The notes beneath the pieces were generated by a model. That model saw only the letters and a list, made by a program, of their open reading frames with translations. It was not told the DNA's origin and searched no databases. This document shows positions 21,668 through 30,909 of a stretch of DNA of 64,000 bases, in pieces; position 1 is the first letter of the stretch, and each line of letters opens with the position of its first letter. The DNA lies in contig NZ_CP098455.1 of NCBI RefSeq assembly GCF_023702635.1, forward strand, positions 1,674,001 to 1,738,000, read 5' to 3'. The position numbers were made by a program, and so were the translations under genes. Source of the DNA: Spongiibacter taiwanensis. Lineage in GTDB: Bacteria > Pseudomonadota > Gammaproteobacteria > Pseudomonadales > Spongiibacteraceae.

Positions 21668-22140
21668 CCCCTTGCTTTATCGGTTTGGGCAGCAACCTCG
21701 ACAACCCCAAAGCCCAGATCCAAAGTGGCATCACTGCACTTGCGGCACTGCCGCAAAGTCGGCTTTTGACCCGTTCCCGCCTGTACGGCTCCACAGCCGT
21801 TGGCCCCGGCACCCAAAACGACTACATAAATGCTGCGGTAAAACTGGAAACTACGCTTGAACCACGGGAGCTGCTCACCCACCTGCAGCGCATCGAGGCC
21901 GACCATGGCCGCCGCCGAAATATCCACTGGGGGCCACGGACGCTGGATCTCGATCTGTTGATGTTTGGCGATCGGCAGGAAAACACCAGCGACCTGGTCC
22001 TGCCCCACCCCCGCATAGCTGACCGCCCCTTTGTACTGGCCCCCCTTGCCGACCTCGGCGCGACACCACCTGGCATCGAAATGGCACCAGCGTTAGACTA
22101 CCTGGCCGCAAACACCCTCTGGCTGATTTCGCCCCAATGA
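21664..22140 (+). CDS. folK: 7,8-Dihydro-6-hydroxymethylpterin pyrophosphokinase
   Basis: FolK transfers pyrophosphate from ATP to 6-hydroxymethyl-dihydropterin in folate synthesis. The 158-residue protein shows IGLGSNLDNP at the N-terminus and the signature GPRTLDLDLLMFG, then LPHPRIADRPFVLAPL. Its start overlaps the pcnB stop by four bases and its stop overlaps the next start by four, so translation is probably coupled. Confidence 0.96.
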   Translation: MTPCFIGLGSNLDNPKAQIQSGITALAALPQSRLLTRSRLYGSTAVGPGTQNDYINAAVKLETTLEPRELLTHLQRIEADHGRRRNIHWGPRTLDLDLLMFGDRQENTSDLVLPHPRIADRPFVLAPLADLGATPPGIEMAPALDYLAANTLWLISPQ

Positions 22141-22817
22141 CCAGCAGACACCTACTCAATGAGCCGATCCTGAGCGCTACATCGGCGCCGCGATTCGTCG
22201 CCATCGAGGGCCCCATCGGCGTGGGCAAAACCACCCTCGCCCACAAGCTTGCCGCCTCCCTGGATGGCGAGCTGATGCTGGAAAAAGCCGAGGAGAATCC
22301 CTTTCTGGAGCGGTTCTATGCCAACCGGGCCAACGCCGCCCTGGCAACCCAACTGTTCTTTCTGTTTCAGCGCGCCCAGCAGATCGCCGATCTGCGCCAG
22401 CGGAATCTGTTTACGCAAACCTGCGTAACCGACTTTCTGTTTCAGAAAGACCCCCTGTTCGCCGCGCTGACGCTGGACCCGAACGAACTCGACCTCTACC
22501 AGAAGGTGTACCAACAATTGTCGGTGGATTTGCCCCAACCCGACCTGGTCATCTATCTACAAGCCCCGGTCAAGGTATTGAAAGAACGGATTGCCCGCCG
22601 CGCCATCGGCTTCGAGCAGGACATCAGCCCCGGCTATCTCGAAAGGGTGAACGAAGCCTACAGCCAGTTTTTTCACGAGTACGACGGGGCACCCCTGGTC
22701 ATCATCAATGCCAGCGATATTGATTTTGCCAACAATGACGATGAGTACCGGAAGCTGCTGGATTACTTGCTCAATCTGCGCAGCGGCAGGCATTATTTCA
22801 ATCCGACTTTTTTCTGA
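22137..22817 (+). CDS. Deoxynucleoside kinase family protein
   Basis: This 226-residue P-loop kinase has Walker A EGPIGVGKTT and the acidic EKAEENPFLERFY region. It also has the catalytic FLFQRAQQIAD and TDFLF stretches, and an Arg-rich lid, LKERIARRAIGFEQ. The layout is that of the deoxyadenosine/deoxyguanosine kinase group. It overlaps folK by four bases and lies 17 bp before panB. Such a kinase between folK and panB recurs in gammaproteobacteria, but its physiological role there is unclear, and a role linked to folate or pantothenate has not been shown. Substrate preference cannot be read here. Confidence 0.85.
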   Translation: MTSRHLLNEPILSATSAPRFVAIEGPIGVGKTTLAHKLAASLDGELMLEKAEENPFLERFYANRANAALATQLFFLFQRAQQIADLRQRNLFTQTCVTDFLFQKDPLFAALTLDPNELDLYQKVYQQLSVDLPQPDLVIYLQAPVKVLKERIARRAIGFEQDISPGYLERVNEAYSQFFHEYDGAPLVIINASDIDFANNDDEYRKLLDYLLNLRSGRHYFNPTFF

Positions 22818-22834
22818 GCGACTTCGAGGCCCCT

Positions 22835-23626
22835 ATGAGTCAGGTAAGCATCCCCTCCCTGCTGAAGAAGAAGCAGGCGAAGCAAGCCTTTGCCGTCATC
22901 ACCTGTTACGACGCCGGCTTTGCCAAGCTGGTGGAGAAAGCCGGCATCGACGCCATTTTGGTGGGCGACTCCCTGGGCATGGTGGTGCAGGGCCACGAGT
23001 CCACCTTGCCCGTCAGTGTCGAGGAAATGGCCTACCACACCCGCTGTGTTGCGCGAGCCGTGCAACAACCGCTGATCATCACCGACCTGCCCTTTGGTAG
23101 TTACAACACTGAAAACGACTGCCTGCGCCATGCAACCACGCTGATGCAAGCGGGCGCCGCCATGGTGAAGCTGGAGGGCGGCAGCTGGCTGTGCGACAGC
23201 ATCGTAAAACTGAATCGCGCGGGTATCCCGGTGTGCGGGCACCTGGGGCTCACACCCCAATCCGTCAACCTGCTGGGCGGCTACCGCGTTCAGGGACGGG
23301 AAGACGACAAGGCCGAGGCCATGCTGCGAGATGCCCTGGCACTGGAGCAGGCCGGCGCCTCATTGCTGGTGCTCGAGTGCGTGCCTCAAAAACTGGCCGC
23401 CCAGATCAGCGAGACGCTGAGCATTCCCGTTATTGGCATCGGTGCCGGCAACGTCACCGATGCCCAGGTGTTAGTCCTCCATGACCTGCTCGGCGTTACC
23501 GAGAAAACCGCCAAGTTTGTACGCAACTTCGCCGACGGCGCCAGCAGCATCGAAGACGCCCTGGTTCGCTACAAAAACGCCGTAGAAGAGCGCAGCTTCC
23601 CCGCCGATGAGCACACATTCAGCTAA
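22835..23626 (+). CDS. panB: 3-Methyl-2-oxobutanoate hydroxymethyltransferase
   Basis: PanB adds a hydroxymethyl group from methylene-THF to ketoisovalerate to form ketopantoate. Family landmarks are TCYDAGFAKLVEKAGID, LVGDSLGMVVQGH, DLPFGSY, VKLEGG and GHLGLTPQ. The 263 residues match the usual size. It ends the folK-linked unit; a hairpin with a T run follows, so panC-panD may have their own promoter. Confidence 0.97.
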   Translation: MSQVSIPSLLKKKQAKQAFAVITCYDAGFAKLVEKAGIDAILVGDSLGMVVQGHESTLPVSVEEMAYHTRCVARAVQQPLIITDLPFGSYNTENDCLRHATTLMQAGAAMVKLEGGSWLCDSIVKLNRAGIPVCGHLGLTPQSVNLLGGYRVQGREDDKAEAMLRDALALEQAGASLLVLECVPQKLAAQISETLSIPVIGIGAGNVTDAQVLVLHDLLGVTEKTAKFVRNFADGASSIEDALVRYKNAVEERSFPADEHTFS

Positions 23627-23645
23627 GTTGCTGAATTGCAATGCC

Positions 23646-23692
23646 GTTACCGATAGGAACAAACACCTAGGTAACAATGCGGTAATTTTTTT
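23646..23692 (+). terminator. Possible terminator after panB
   Basis: GTTACC (23646-23651) pairs with GGTAAC (23670-23675), with a further TAGG/CCTA inside. A run of seven T (23686-23692) follows ten bases later. The gap before the T run makes it imperfect. The GTTAC/GTAAC ends also resemble the CbrB-type palindrome seen before the small RNA. Confidence 0.45.
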
Positions 23693-23740
23693 GCCGACGA
23701 GGCATTGAACCGGTATTCTGATTCCGGCATACTTGCCCGC

Positions 23741-23805
23741 CACTGGCCAGTCTGATCAGATTATGAACAATGTGGGCGTCGAAATTGCCCTCTGATCAGC
23801 CAGTG
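23741..23805. repeat. Inverted repeat with twin TGATCA palindromes before panC
   Basis: CACTGGC...TCTGATCAGA (23741-23760) is mirrored by TCTGATCAGCCAGTG (23791-23805), with five extra bases in the left arm. Each arm carries a CTGATCAG palindrome. It may be an operator pair or a leader hairpin for panC; no protein can be named. Confidence 0.45.
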
Positions 23806-23899
23806 TTTTGGTCGCCAGCCCGCGGTGTGCGCGGACTGACTTCACAGCAAACTGCCTTCGCAAAACTTGGCGAAGTATGAGATTGGGAAGTTAGGTGGT

Positions 23900-24784
23900 A
23901 TGAAAACGTACAGCACAGCCGCGTCACTCCGCGCCGCCCTGCTCGCTGCAAAGCGGGCCGGCAAAAGCGTTGCTTTCGTGCCTACCATGGGCAACCTTCA
24001 CGACGGTCACCTTCAGCTGGTCCGGCGCGCGCGCCAACTTGCCGACGTGGTTGTCGTCAGCATCTTTGTTAACCCGCTGCAGTTTGGTGCCAATGAAGAC
24101 CTGAGCACCTATCCCCGCACGATCGCCGCAGATAAAGAGAAGCTGTTTGCCGAAGGCACCCAGTTCCTGTTTCTGCCGACGGTGGAAGAAATTTACCCCG
24201 AGGGCATGGCCGTCCACACTAAAGTGGCTGTTCCAGCACTTTCCGAAACCCATTGTGGTGCCAGCCGTCCCGGCCATTTTGACGGCGTATCAACGATAGT
24301 GAGCAAGCTGTTCAACATCGTCCAGCCCGAGTATGCAGTATTTGGCCAAAAAGACTTCCAGCAGCTCAGCATCATCCGCAAGATGGTCAGCGACCTGTGC
24401 ATGCCCATCACCATCGTGGGGGTTGCCACAGCCAGAGCGGACGATGGCCTCGCGCTGAGCTCTCGCAACGGCTACCTAAATGACCGCCAGCGCAACCAGG
24501 CACCGGCTCTGCACAAGATCTTGCGGGAGTGCCGGGACGCCATCGCCTGCGGCTATGATAGCTACAGCGATCTGGAGCTTCACGCCCAGGCCAAATTGCG
24601 GGCGCGCGGCTTCGAACCCGACTACTTTTCTATTTGCGACGCCCGCACCCTGCGGGAAATAACTCTCGACACCGAAGAGATCGTTATTCTCGCCGCAGCA
24701 AAATTGGGGGGCACGCGTCTCATCGACAATGTCACCCTGAATGTAAACCCCAGCTCCGATTGGGGAATGCTGGCCGCTAACTGA
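23900..24784 (+). CDS. panC: Pantothenate synthetase
   Basis: PanC joins pantoate and beta-alanine using ATP. Motifs are VPTMGNLHDGHLQLV (HIGH-like), SIFVNPLQF, RPGHFDGV and FGQKDFQQL, then LSSRNGYL (KMSKS-like). An upstream in-frame ATG at 23867 exists, but the one at 23900 has AGGTGG before it and begins at the family's usual MKTY position (294 residues). panD follows after 35 bp. Confidence 0.96.
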   Translation: MKTYSTAASLRAALLAAKRAGKSVAFVPTMGNLHDGHLQLVRRARQLADVVVVSIFVNPLQFGANEDLSTYPRTIAADKEKLFAEGTQFLFLPTVEEIYPEGMAVHTKVAVPALSETHCGASRPGHFDGVSTIVSKLFNIVQPEYAVFGQKDFQQLSIIRKMVSDLCMPITIVGVATARADDGLALSSRNGYLNDRQRNQAPALHKILRECRDAIACGYDSYSDLELHAQAKLRARGFEPDYFSICDARTLREITLDTEEIVILAAAKLGGTRLIDNVTLNVNPSSDWGMLAAN

Positions 24785-24819
24785 TTTATGGCCAGCAAGT
24801 GATATAAAGGAACAGCGTT

Positions 24820-25200
24820 ATGCAGTCTGTCATGCTGAAAGCGAAGCTTCACAAAGCCCGAGTCACCCACGCCGTGTTGGACTACGAAGGCTCGTGTGCG
24901 ATCGATGGCAAATTACTCGACATGTCGGGAATCCGCGAGTTCGAGCAAATCCAAATTTACAACGTCACCAATGGCGAGCGTTTCACCACCTACGCTATTC
25001 GCGGCGAAGACCACAGCGGCATTATTTCTATCAATGGTGCTGCCGCGCATAAGGCCAACGTGGATGACACCATTATTATCTGCGCCTATGCCAGCTACAC
25101 CGAGGCGGAATTGATCAACTTCAAGCCACGCCTGATTTATATGAATCCCGACAACACCGTCAGTCACTCAAGCAACGCCATTCCGGTCCAAGTGGCCTAA
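24820..25200 (+). CDS. panD: Aspartate 1-decarboxylase
   Basis: PanD makes beta-alanine from aspartate with a pyruvoyl cofactor formed by self-cleavage. The cleavage site Gly24-Ser25 lies in YEGSCAID. The 126-residue length, the [18 protein letters not shown] start and the NGAAAH stretch are typical. It is the last gene of the pan group, with an intrinsic terminator right after it. Confidence 0.97.
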   Translation: MQSVMLKAKLHKARVTHAVLDYEGSCAIDGKLLDMSGIREFEQIQIYNVTNGERFTTYAIRGEDHSGIISINGAAAHKANVDDTIIICAYASYTEAELINFKPRLIYMNPDNTVSHSSNAIPVQVA

Positions 25201-25217
25201 GCGTTCTGGTACTGCCG

Positions 25218-25239
25218 AAACCCCGCTGCGGCGGGGTTT
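25218..25239 (+). terminator. Intrinsic terminator after panD
   Basis: AAACCCCGC (25218-25226) pairs with GCGGGGTTT (25231-25239) around a TGCG tetraloop, and a T-rich tract follows. Confidence 0.9.
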
Positions 25240-25418
25240 TGTGTTTTTGTCCGGCCCATTTCCGGCCGCCATATCGTTTGCCTTTCCTCTCAGACTTTGG
25301 TCTATAAGCCCTTCTATCCCCTCTGCTGACTCGCTATGCTGGCATCATCCCGGTGGTTGCCAAGGGCGGCCATCGCCAGAAATCTCCCGCAACGATAACA
25401 ATTTGGAGAGCCCAAGCT

Positions 25419-27356
25419 ATGAGCGAAGTACACATTCACCCAGTCTTTGCCGACTTTGCCGCCCAGGCCCATATCAACGCCGATGACTATGCCCGCCTGT
25501 ATCAGCAATCCATTGAGCAACCCGACGCGTTCTGGAGCGAGCAGGCTAAGCAATTTCTGAGCTGGGACCAGCCGTGGAATACCGTCTGCGACTACGACTT
25601 TACCAAGGGCGAAGCGAGCTGGTTTGATGGTGCCTCCCTGAACGTAGCCTACAACTGCATTGACCGGCACCTGGAAACACGGGCCGACCAGACTGCGATT
25701 ATCTGGGAGGGCGACAACCCCGACGACAGCAGTCACATCAGCTACCGGGAGCTACACGACGCCGTTTGCCGCCTGTCCAATGTGCTCAAATCCCAGGGAG
25801 TGAGCCAAGGCGACCGGGTGTGTATCTATATGCCAATGATCCCCGAAGCCGCCTATGCCATGCTTGCTTGCGCCCGCATTGGCGCCATTCACTCGGTGGT
25901 GTTCGGCGGCTTTTCGCCGGAGGCACTAAAAGACCGCATTCAAAATGCCGAGTGCAAAATGCTGATCACCGCCGACGAAGGCGTCCGAGGCGGCAAGACC
26001 ATTCCACTAAAAGCCAATGCAGACAAGGCCCTGGCCGAATGCCCCAGTATCACCAGTTGCCTAGTCGTAAAACGCACCGGCGGCGCGGTAAATTGGGATA
26101 ACAAACGCGACATTTGGTATCACGACGCCTGCGCCGAAGCGAGCCCGGATTGCCCGCCCACGCCGATGCCCAGCGAGGCCCCGCTGTTTATCCTCTACAC
26201 CTCCGGCTCAACCGGAAAGCCGAAGGGGGTAATGCACACCAGCGGCGGGTATTTACTCCAGGCCGCCATGACCCACAAGTATGTGTTCGACTACAAAGAT
26301 AGCGAGGTCTTCTGGTGCACTGCCGATGTGGGCTGGGTCACGGGTCACAGTTATATTGTGTACGGCCCCCTCGCCAATGGCGCCACCACCTTATTATTCG
26401 AAGGTGTGCCGACCTACCCCGATGCTTCCCGCTGCTGGCAAGTGGTTGATAAACATCAGGTAAACACCTTTTACACCGCACCCACCGCGATTCGCGCCTT
26501 GATGGGCGCTGGCGACGAGTTTGTCACCGGCAGCAAGCGAGACAGTCTGCGCCTGCTGGGCAGCGTGGGGGAGCCGATCAACCCAGAAGCCTGGGAGTGG
26601 TATTTCCGGGTGGTGGGCGATAGCCGCTGCCCCATTGTTGATACCTGGTGGCAAACTGAAACCGGCGCCCATATGCTCACGCCCCTTCCGGGCGCAACAC
26701 CGATGAAGGCCGGCGCGGCAACCAAGCCCTTCTTTGGCGTGGAACCCGCCCTGCTGGATACCGACGGCAAAGAGATTGACGGCCCGGGCGAGGGGCTGCT
26801 GGTTATCAAACGCTCCTGGCCGAGCCAGATTCGCAGCGTTTACGGTGACCATCAGCGCATGATCGACACCTATTTCAGCGCCTACAAAGGCTACTACTTC
26901 ACCGGTGACGGCGCCCGCCGGGATGCCGATGGCGACTACTGGATTACTGGTCGGGTCGATGACGTGCTCAACATTTCCGGTCACCGCATGGGCACCGCCG
27001 AAGTAGAGAGCGCCCTGGTCTTGCACGACAAAGTCGCCGAGGCCGCGGTGGTCGGCTACCCCCACGATGTGAAGGGCCAGGGCATTTACGCCTACGTCAC
27101 CCTGATGCACGATGCCCAGGGGGATGACGCACTGATTAAAGAGCTCACCGCATTGTGCGTGAAGGAAATTGGCCCCATCGCCAAGCCCGATTTGATCCAA
27201 TGGGCGCCGGGACTACCCAAAACCCGGTCGGGGAAAATCATGCGCCGCATTCTGCGCAAAATCGCGGCCAATGAGCTGGACAGCCTCGGTGACACCTCCA
27301 CACTGGCTGATCCATCGGTTGTCGAGGATCTGATTGAGCGGCGGCATAACCGCTAG
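25419..27356 (+). CDS. acs: Acetyl-CoA synthetase
   Basis: Acs activates acetate to acetyl-CoA through an acetyl-adenylate. The 645-residue protein has the adenylation signature [15 protein letters not shown], the motif DTWWQTETG, and the C-terminal [11 protein letters not shown] with the acetylatable lysine (about residue 605). The ATG at 25419 has TTGGAG upstream and fits the family start. The leader just 5' of this site reads AACAAT, a short match to an Hfq/Crc site. acs follows the pan genes, as in Pseudomonas. Its stop codon lies in the first unit of a 7-bp tandem repeat. Confidence 0.97.
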   Translation: MSEVHIHPVFADFAAQAHINADDYARLYQQSIEQPDAFWSEQAKQFLSWDQPWNTVCDYDFTKGEASWFDGASLNVAYNCIDRHLETRADQTAIIWEGDNPDDSSHISYRELHDAVCRLSNVLKSQGVSQGDRVCIYMPMIPEAAYAMLACARIGAIHSVVFGGFSPEALKDRIQNAECKMLITADEGVRGGKTIPLKANADKALAECPSITSCLVVKRTGGAVNWDNKRDIWYHDACAEASPDCPPTPMPSEAPLFILYTSGSTGKPKGVMHTSGGYLLQAAMTHKYVFDYKDSEVFWCTADVGWVTGHSYIVYGPLANGATTLLFEGVPTYPDASRCWQVVDKHQVNTFYTAPTAIRALMGAGDEFVTGSKRDSLRLLGSVGEPINPEAWEWYFRVVGDSRCPIVDTWWQTETGAHMLTPLPGATPMKAGAATKPFFGVEPALLDTDGKEIDGPGEGLLVIKRSWPSQIRSVYGDHQRMIDTYFSAYKGYYFTGDGARRDADGDYWITGRVDDVLNISGHRMGTAEVESALVLHDKVAEAAVVGYPHDVKGQGIYAYVTLMHDAQGDDALIKELTALCVKEIGPIAKPDLIQWAPGLPKTRSGKIMRRILRKIAANELDSLGDTSTLADPSVVEDLIERRHNR

Positions 27357-27577
27357 ACGCTAGACGCTGGACGCTGGACGCTGGACGCTGGACGCTGGAC
27401 GCTGGACGCTGGACGCTGGACGCTGGACGCTGGACGCTGGACGCTGGACGCTGGACGCTGGACGCTGGACGCTGGACGCTGGACGCTGGACGCTGGACGC
27501 TGGACGCTGGACGCTGGACGCTGGACGCTGGACGCTGGACGCTGGACGCTGGACGCTGGACGCTGGACGCTGGACGC
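27354..27577. repeat. 7-bp tandem repeat, 32 copies, unit TGGACGC
   Basis: Two TAGACGC units (27354-27367) are followed by 30 perfect TGGACGC units (27368-27577), 224 bp in all. The array then breaks after TGG. The acs stop TAG is the first three bases of the first unit. The array lies between the 3' ends of acs and the convergent glucosylglycerate operon. Because 7 is not a multiple of 3, the repeat is open in several frames, and the heptapeptide frames it creates are not genes. The near-perfect copies suggest recent expansion by slippage. Confidence 0.97.
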
Positions 27578-27652
27578 TGGAAAAGCATGATTTGGCGCCT
27601 GCGCACGTCAAGCCTTTAGCGCACTTTTTTATTTCAACGCCAATCTCTATTC

Positions 27653-27684
27653 ATCGTCACCCCGGCCTCCGAGCCGGGGCCCAG
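27653..27684. repeat. REP-like palindromic element
   Basis: ATCGTCACCCCGGC, a short loop, then GCCGGGGCCCAG. The ATCGTC head, the GC-rich stem and the CCAG tail match the elements at 33483-33568. It is a single copy between convergent genes. The rest of 27578-27857 shows no gene. Confidence 0.65.
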
Positions 27685-27857
27685 CTGCTCCCATGTTTAA
27701 ACCCCGCTAGATTCCGGATCGCAAAAAGACGCGTCCGGGCTGGAATCCTCCAGAGGCACCGCGTCAGACGCCAGACTCACTCCGCTCTTCAAAGCCCCTG
27801 CCCCCCTGAACCGTTCCAAAGCCAAAACGCTAAGATCAGTGGCCAGCCCGACACCGC

Positions 27858-29612
27858 TCAGTTGCTGCGCGCCTCTAGCCAGCAATAGGCGTAGGCCGGC
27901 AACCGCAGGTAACCCTCGTCACCAACAACGTCGGCGCCGGTAAACAGATCTCGCCAGTGTTGTCCCTCTTCCAGGTTAAGCTCCGCCATTGGAATGCGCT
28001 GCACTTCACCGGTGACGTTATAGAGCGCCAGCACAATTTGTGGCGCCCGCTCATCCCGGCTGCGCGTTTCACGCCGAATGCCAAACACGCTATCACCGAG
28101 GTGCAATGGATACTGGGAGGCATTGGGGTGAAAGGCGGGCTGCTTAGACCGGAGGGCGATTAGCTGCTTTAACTCGGCGAAAATTCGCCGGTGGTGAGTG
28201 TCTGAATTCAGCTTTTCTTCCAGCGAATCCAGCTGCCACTGATGGCGATTGATGGAACGGTTGTGACTGGTATGCAGCACTTTATTCTCATCGTTTTCCG
28301 TTGCCAGCAGGCTGTGAATATAAAATGCTGGCAGCCCCTGGATTGCCAGCATCAGCGCATGAGCGCACAGAAAGCGCGCCTCCTGAAAGCCGTCCTCGCC
28401 CCCGCTCATACTGCGGCGCATAGCATCAAACAGACTGATATTGATTTCGTAGGGGCGGTTTTCACCACTGCCCAGTGCCCGCCAGGAAATGCGGCCACCG
28501 CTCTGCTGCATCAGCGCAACCAGCGCGGCAAGCTCTTCGTCACTGAGCAAACCCTCCGCCGGGCGCAAACCAATGCCATCGTGGGAGGCAATAAAATTAA
28601 AATACGTGGTGCCATCCTGAGCCGCCGGCATGCCCATCATCCAAGACTTGAGCGCCCGGCAACTGCCACTAACCAGTGTATTAAGCAGCAGCGGCGGCAA
28701 CGAGAAGTTATAAACCAGATGGGCTTCGTTCGCGTTGCCGAAGTAGGCGAGGTTTTCTCTTAGCGGAATGTTGGTCTCAGTAATAAGAATGGCGTCGGGC
28801 GCGGCATGCTCGATCACTGTGCGCAACAGCCGCACCGCCTCATGGGTTTCATCCAAATTCAGGCAGGTCGTGCCGGGCACCTTCCACAAAAAGGCCACTG
28901 CATCCAGGCGAAAGATCTTCACCCCCTGATCAAGGTAATGACGCACGATGCGGATAAATTCCAGCAGCACCTGGGGGTTCTGAAAATTAACGTCCACCTG
29001 ATCGTGACTGAACGTGCACCAGACATGACGTTTACCGTCCAGGGTCTGCACTTCGGCCAACAGTGGACTGGTGCGGGGGCGCACAACCGCAGAATAATCC
29101 AGCGAGGGGTCGGCCTCCACAAAGTAATCAATGCCGGGCGATTTTCGCTGTTTAAAGTTTTCAAACCACTGGCTACGGCTGGAGCAATGATTGATCACCA
29201 AATCCGCCATCAAATCAAAATCCCGGGCAATGGCACTGATATCCTGCCACTCACCCAGCGACGGATTCACCTCCACGTAGTTGATCACCGAAAAGCCGTC
29301 ATCGGAGCTGTAAGGGTAAAAGGGCAGAATGTGTACGCCGCTGATCAAGCCCTTCAACTCCTTGCGCAAAAAATCGTGCAAAGTGTGTAGCGGCCACTCC
29401 CCTTCACGCAGGATCGAGTCGCCATAACTGATGACCATGACGCTGCTTTCATCCCACAGATTACGATGGGATTCGGGCCGAAAGCAGCGCTGATCAAGGT
29501 ACATCAGGGCGATGATCTCTTCGGCCAACTGGGCCTGATCCCACTCGGGATACATCACCTGCAAATGGGTCAGCAGTCGCTGGCGCAGATGAGCTTGGGG
29601 GGTACTATCCAT
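27858..29612 (-). CDS. GH13_18 phosphorylase, probably glucosylglycerate phosphorylase
   Basis: This is a 584-residue alpha-amylase-superfamily enzyme of the sucrose phosphorylase subfamily. The catalytic residues are the Asp in FRLDAVAF (about 237), the Glu in LITETNIP (about 279) and the Asp in SHDGIG (about 345). The subfamily splits sucrose, sucrose-6-phosphate or glucosylglycerate with phosphate, releasing glucose-1-phosphate. Directly upstream is a glucosyl-3-phosphoglycerate synthase, so glucosylglycerate is the likely substrate; this is inferred from context. The frame opens with TTG at 29618, but the ATG at 29612 has GAGGA upstream. It is last in a four-gene operon. Confidence 0.85.
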   Translation of the reverse strand: MDSTPQAHLRQRLLTHLQVMYPEWDQAQLAEEIIALMYLDQRCFRPESHRNLWDESSVMVISYGDSILREGEWPLHTLHDFLRKELKGLISGVHILPFYPYSSDDGFSVINYVEVNPSLGEWQDISAIARDFDLMADLVINHCSSRSQWFENFKQRKSPGIDYFVEADPSLDYSAVVRPRTSPLLAEVQTLDGKRHVWCTFSHDQVDVNFQNPQVLLEFIRIVRHYLDQGVKIFRLDAVAFLWKVPGTTCLNLDETHEAVRLLRTVIEHAAPDAILITETNIPLRENLAYFGNANEAHLVYNFSLPPLLLNTLVSGSCRALKSWMMGMPAAQDGTTYFNFIASHDGIGLRPAEGLLSDEELAALVALMQQSGGRISWRALGSGENRPYEINISLFDAMRRSMSGGEDGFQEARFLCAHALMLAIQGLPAFYIHSLLATENDENKVLHTSHNRSINRHQWQLDSLEEKLNSDTHHRRIFAELKQLIALRSKQPAFHPNASQYPLHLGDSVFGIRRETRSRDERAPQIVLALYNVTGEVQRIPMAELNLEEGQHWRDLFTGADVVGDEGYLRLPAYAYCWLEARSN

Positions 29613-29634
29613 CAGCAATCCTCAGCTTGGGGCT

Positions 29635-30855
29635 TTAGGAAAACGCTTTCTGGTCCGCCTCCACGGCCTCCAGCAAGTCTTTGAGCAGCGTCGGCTCCGC
29701 ACTGAACACCCTGCTCCAGCTGGGAATAAAAGGCGTTTCCATCGGGTTCTCCAAAAAGGTCGTGCCCGCCTTCACAATATTCTGGGCAAACAACTCCACG
29801 GCCTGTTCTTCTCGATGCAAATCCAATTCCAGGCCGTTCACAATGGCGTCGTTGCGATAGCTCTCCACAAAGTCCAGAGCCACCCGAAAGTAGGTGGCCT
29901 TGATGGAACGGAAGGTTTCACTGGTAAACACCACGCCGTTAGTTGCCAATTTACGAAATATCGCCTTGGCGATATCGATAGACATTTTTGACAAGCCACC
30001 GCTGTCATCATCCGCCGACAGCGATTGATGCTTGTGATCGTAGGCATCGGCAATATCCACCTGACAGATTCGGTTAGTGGAATAATTGCGATACATCTCC
30101 GACAGCACCCCGATTTCCAAACCCCAGTCACTGGGGATACGCAAATCGGTGAGCACGTCCTTGCGCATGGAGAATTCACCCGAAAGCGGGTAGCGGTAGC
30201 TGTCCAAATACTCCAGGTATTCCAGGTCGCCAAACACTTTCTTTAGCGAGCGAATCAGCGGGGTCACCAGCAAGCGGCTAACCCGGCCGTTGATCTTGCC
30301 GTCGGCCACGCGGGCATAGTAGCCCTTACAAAATTCGTAACTGAAAGCCGGGTGGGCAACGGGGTAAAACAGGTTAGCCAACAGGCGCCGGTCATAGGTG
30401 AGAATATCGCAATCGTGGAGGGCCACTGCCTCAGCCCGGTTTGAACTGAGCACATAGCCCAGACAATACCAGACGTTGCGGCCCTTGCCGGGCTCCATCG
30501 GTGCCAGCCCGCGGCTTTGCAGGCGCTCATCCAGGGCGCGCAGGCGCGGACCATCATTCCACAACACCCGGTGCCGCTGGGGCAGACGTTTGAAAAAGTC
30601 CAGGGCATAGCGGTACTGGGCCTCATCGGCCTGATCGAGGCCAATAATGATTTCGTCGAGGTAGTTCACCTTGGCAATTTCGTCGATGATGGCGGCCAGC
30701 GCCGGCCCCTCCAGCTCGGAGAACAGCGACGGCAACACCAGGGCCATGGGCCGACGCGTGGCAAAACGCTCCAGGTCTGCCTCCAAAGCCTCAATGGGCC
30801 TGTCGACCAGGTTGTGCAGTGTGGTGATCACACCGTTCTGATAAAAATCACCCAT
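29635..30855 (-). CDS. gpgS: Glucosyl-3-phosphoglycerate synthase (GT81)
   Basis: This 406-residue GT-A glycosyltransferase should join glucose from an NDP-sugar to 3-phosphoglycerate, forming glucosyl-3-phosphoglycerate. The donor/metal motif is HDCDIL (Asp148, Asp150), preceded by PGKGRNVW and followed by YPLSGEFSMR. The long C-terminal helical part fits the GT81 family. AGGATT lies upstream of the ATG. It is 54 bp after the phosphatase and 22 bp before the phosphorylase start. The neighbours confirm the pathway. Confidence 0.88.
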   Translation of the reverse strand: MGDFYQNGVITTLHNLVDRPIEALEADLERFATRRPMALVLPSLFSELEGPALAAIIDEIAKVNYLDEIIIGLDQADEAQYRYALDFFKRLPQRHRVLWNDGPRLRALDERLQSRGLAPMEPGKGRNVWYCLGYVLSSNRAEAVALHDCDILTYDRRLLANLFYPVAHPAFSYEFCKGYYARVADGKINGRVSRLLVTPLIRSLKKVFGDLEYLEYLDSYRYPLSGEFSMRKDVLTDLRIPSDWGLEIGVLSEMYRNYSTNRICQVDIADAYDHKHQSLSADDDSGGLSKMSIDIAKAIFRKLATNGVVFTSETFRSIKATYFRVALDFVESYRNDAIVNGLELDLHREEQAVELFAQNIVKAGTTFLENPMETPFIPSWSRVFSAEPTLLKDLLEAVEADQKAFS

Positions 30856-30909
30856 ATCGAATCCTTTATTCGTCTTATCCTTTTGATCAAGCGCGGCGCA
30901 GCGTGTCGA

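Noticed and set aside
27354-27577. CRISPR array
   Set aside because: The units are 7 bp and contiguous, with no spacers.
27238-27611. Minus-strand frames encoding a repeating heptapeptide
   Set aside because: They arise only because a 7-bp repeat with no stop codon stays open in several frames; no start signal or family.
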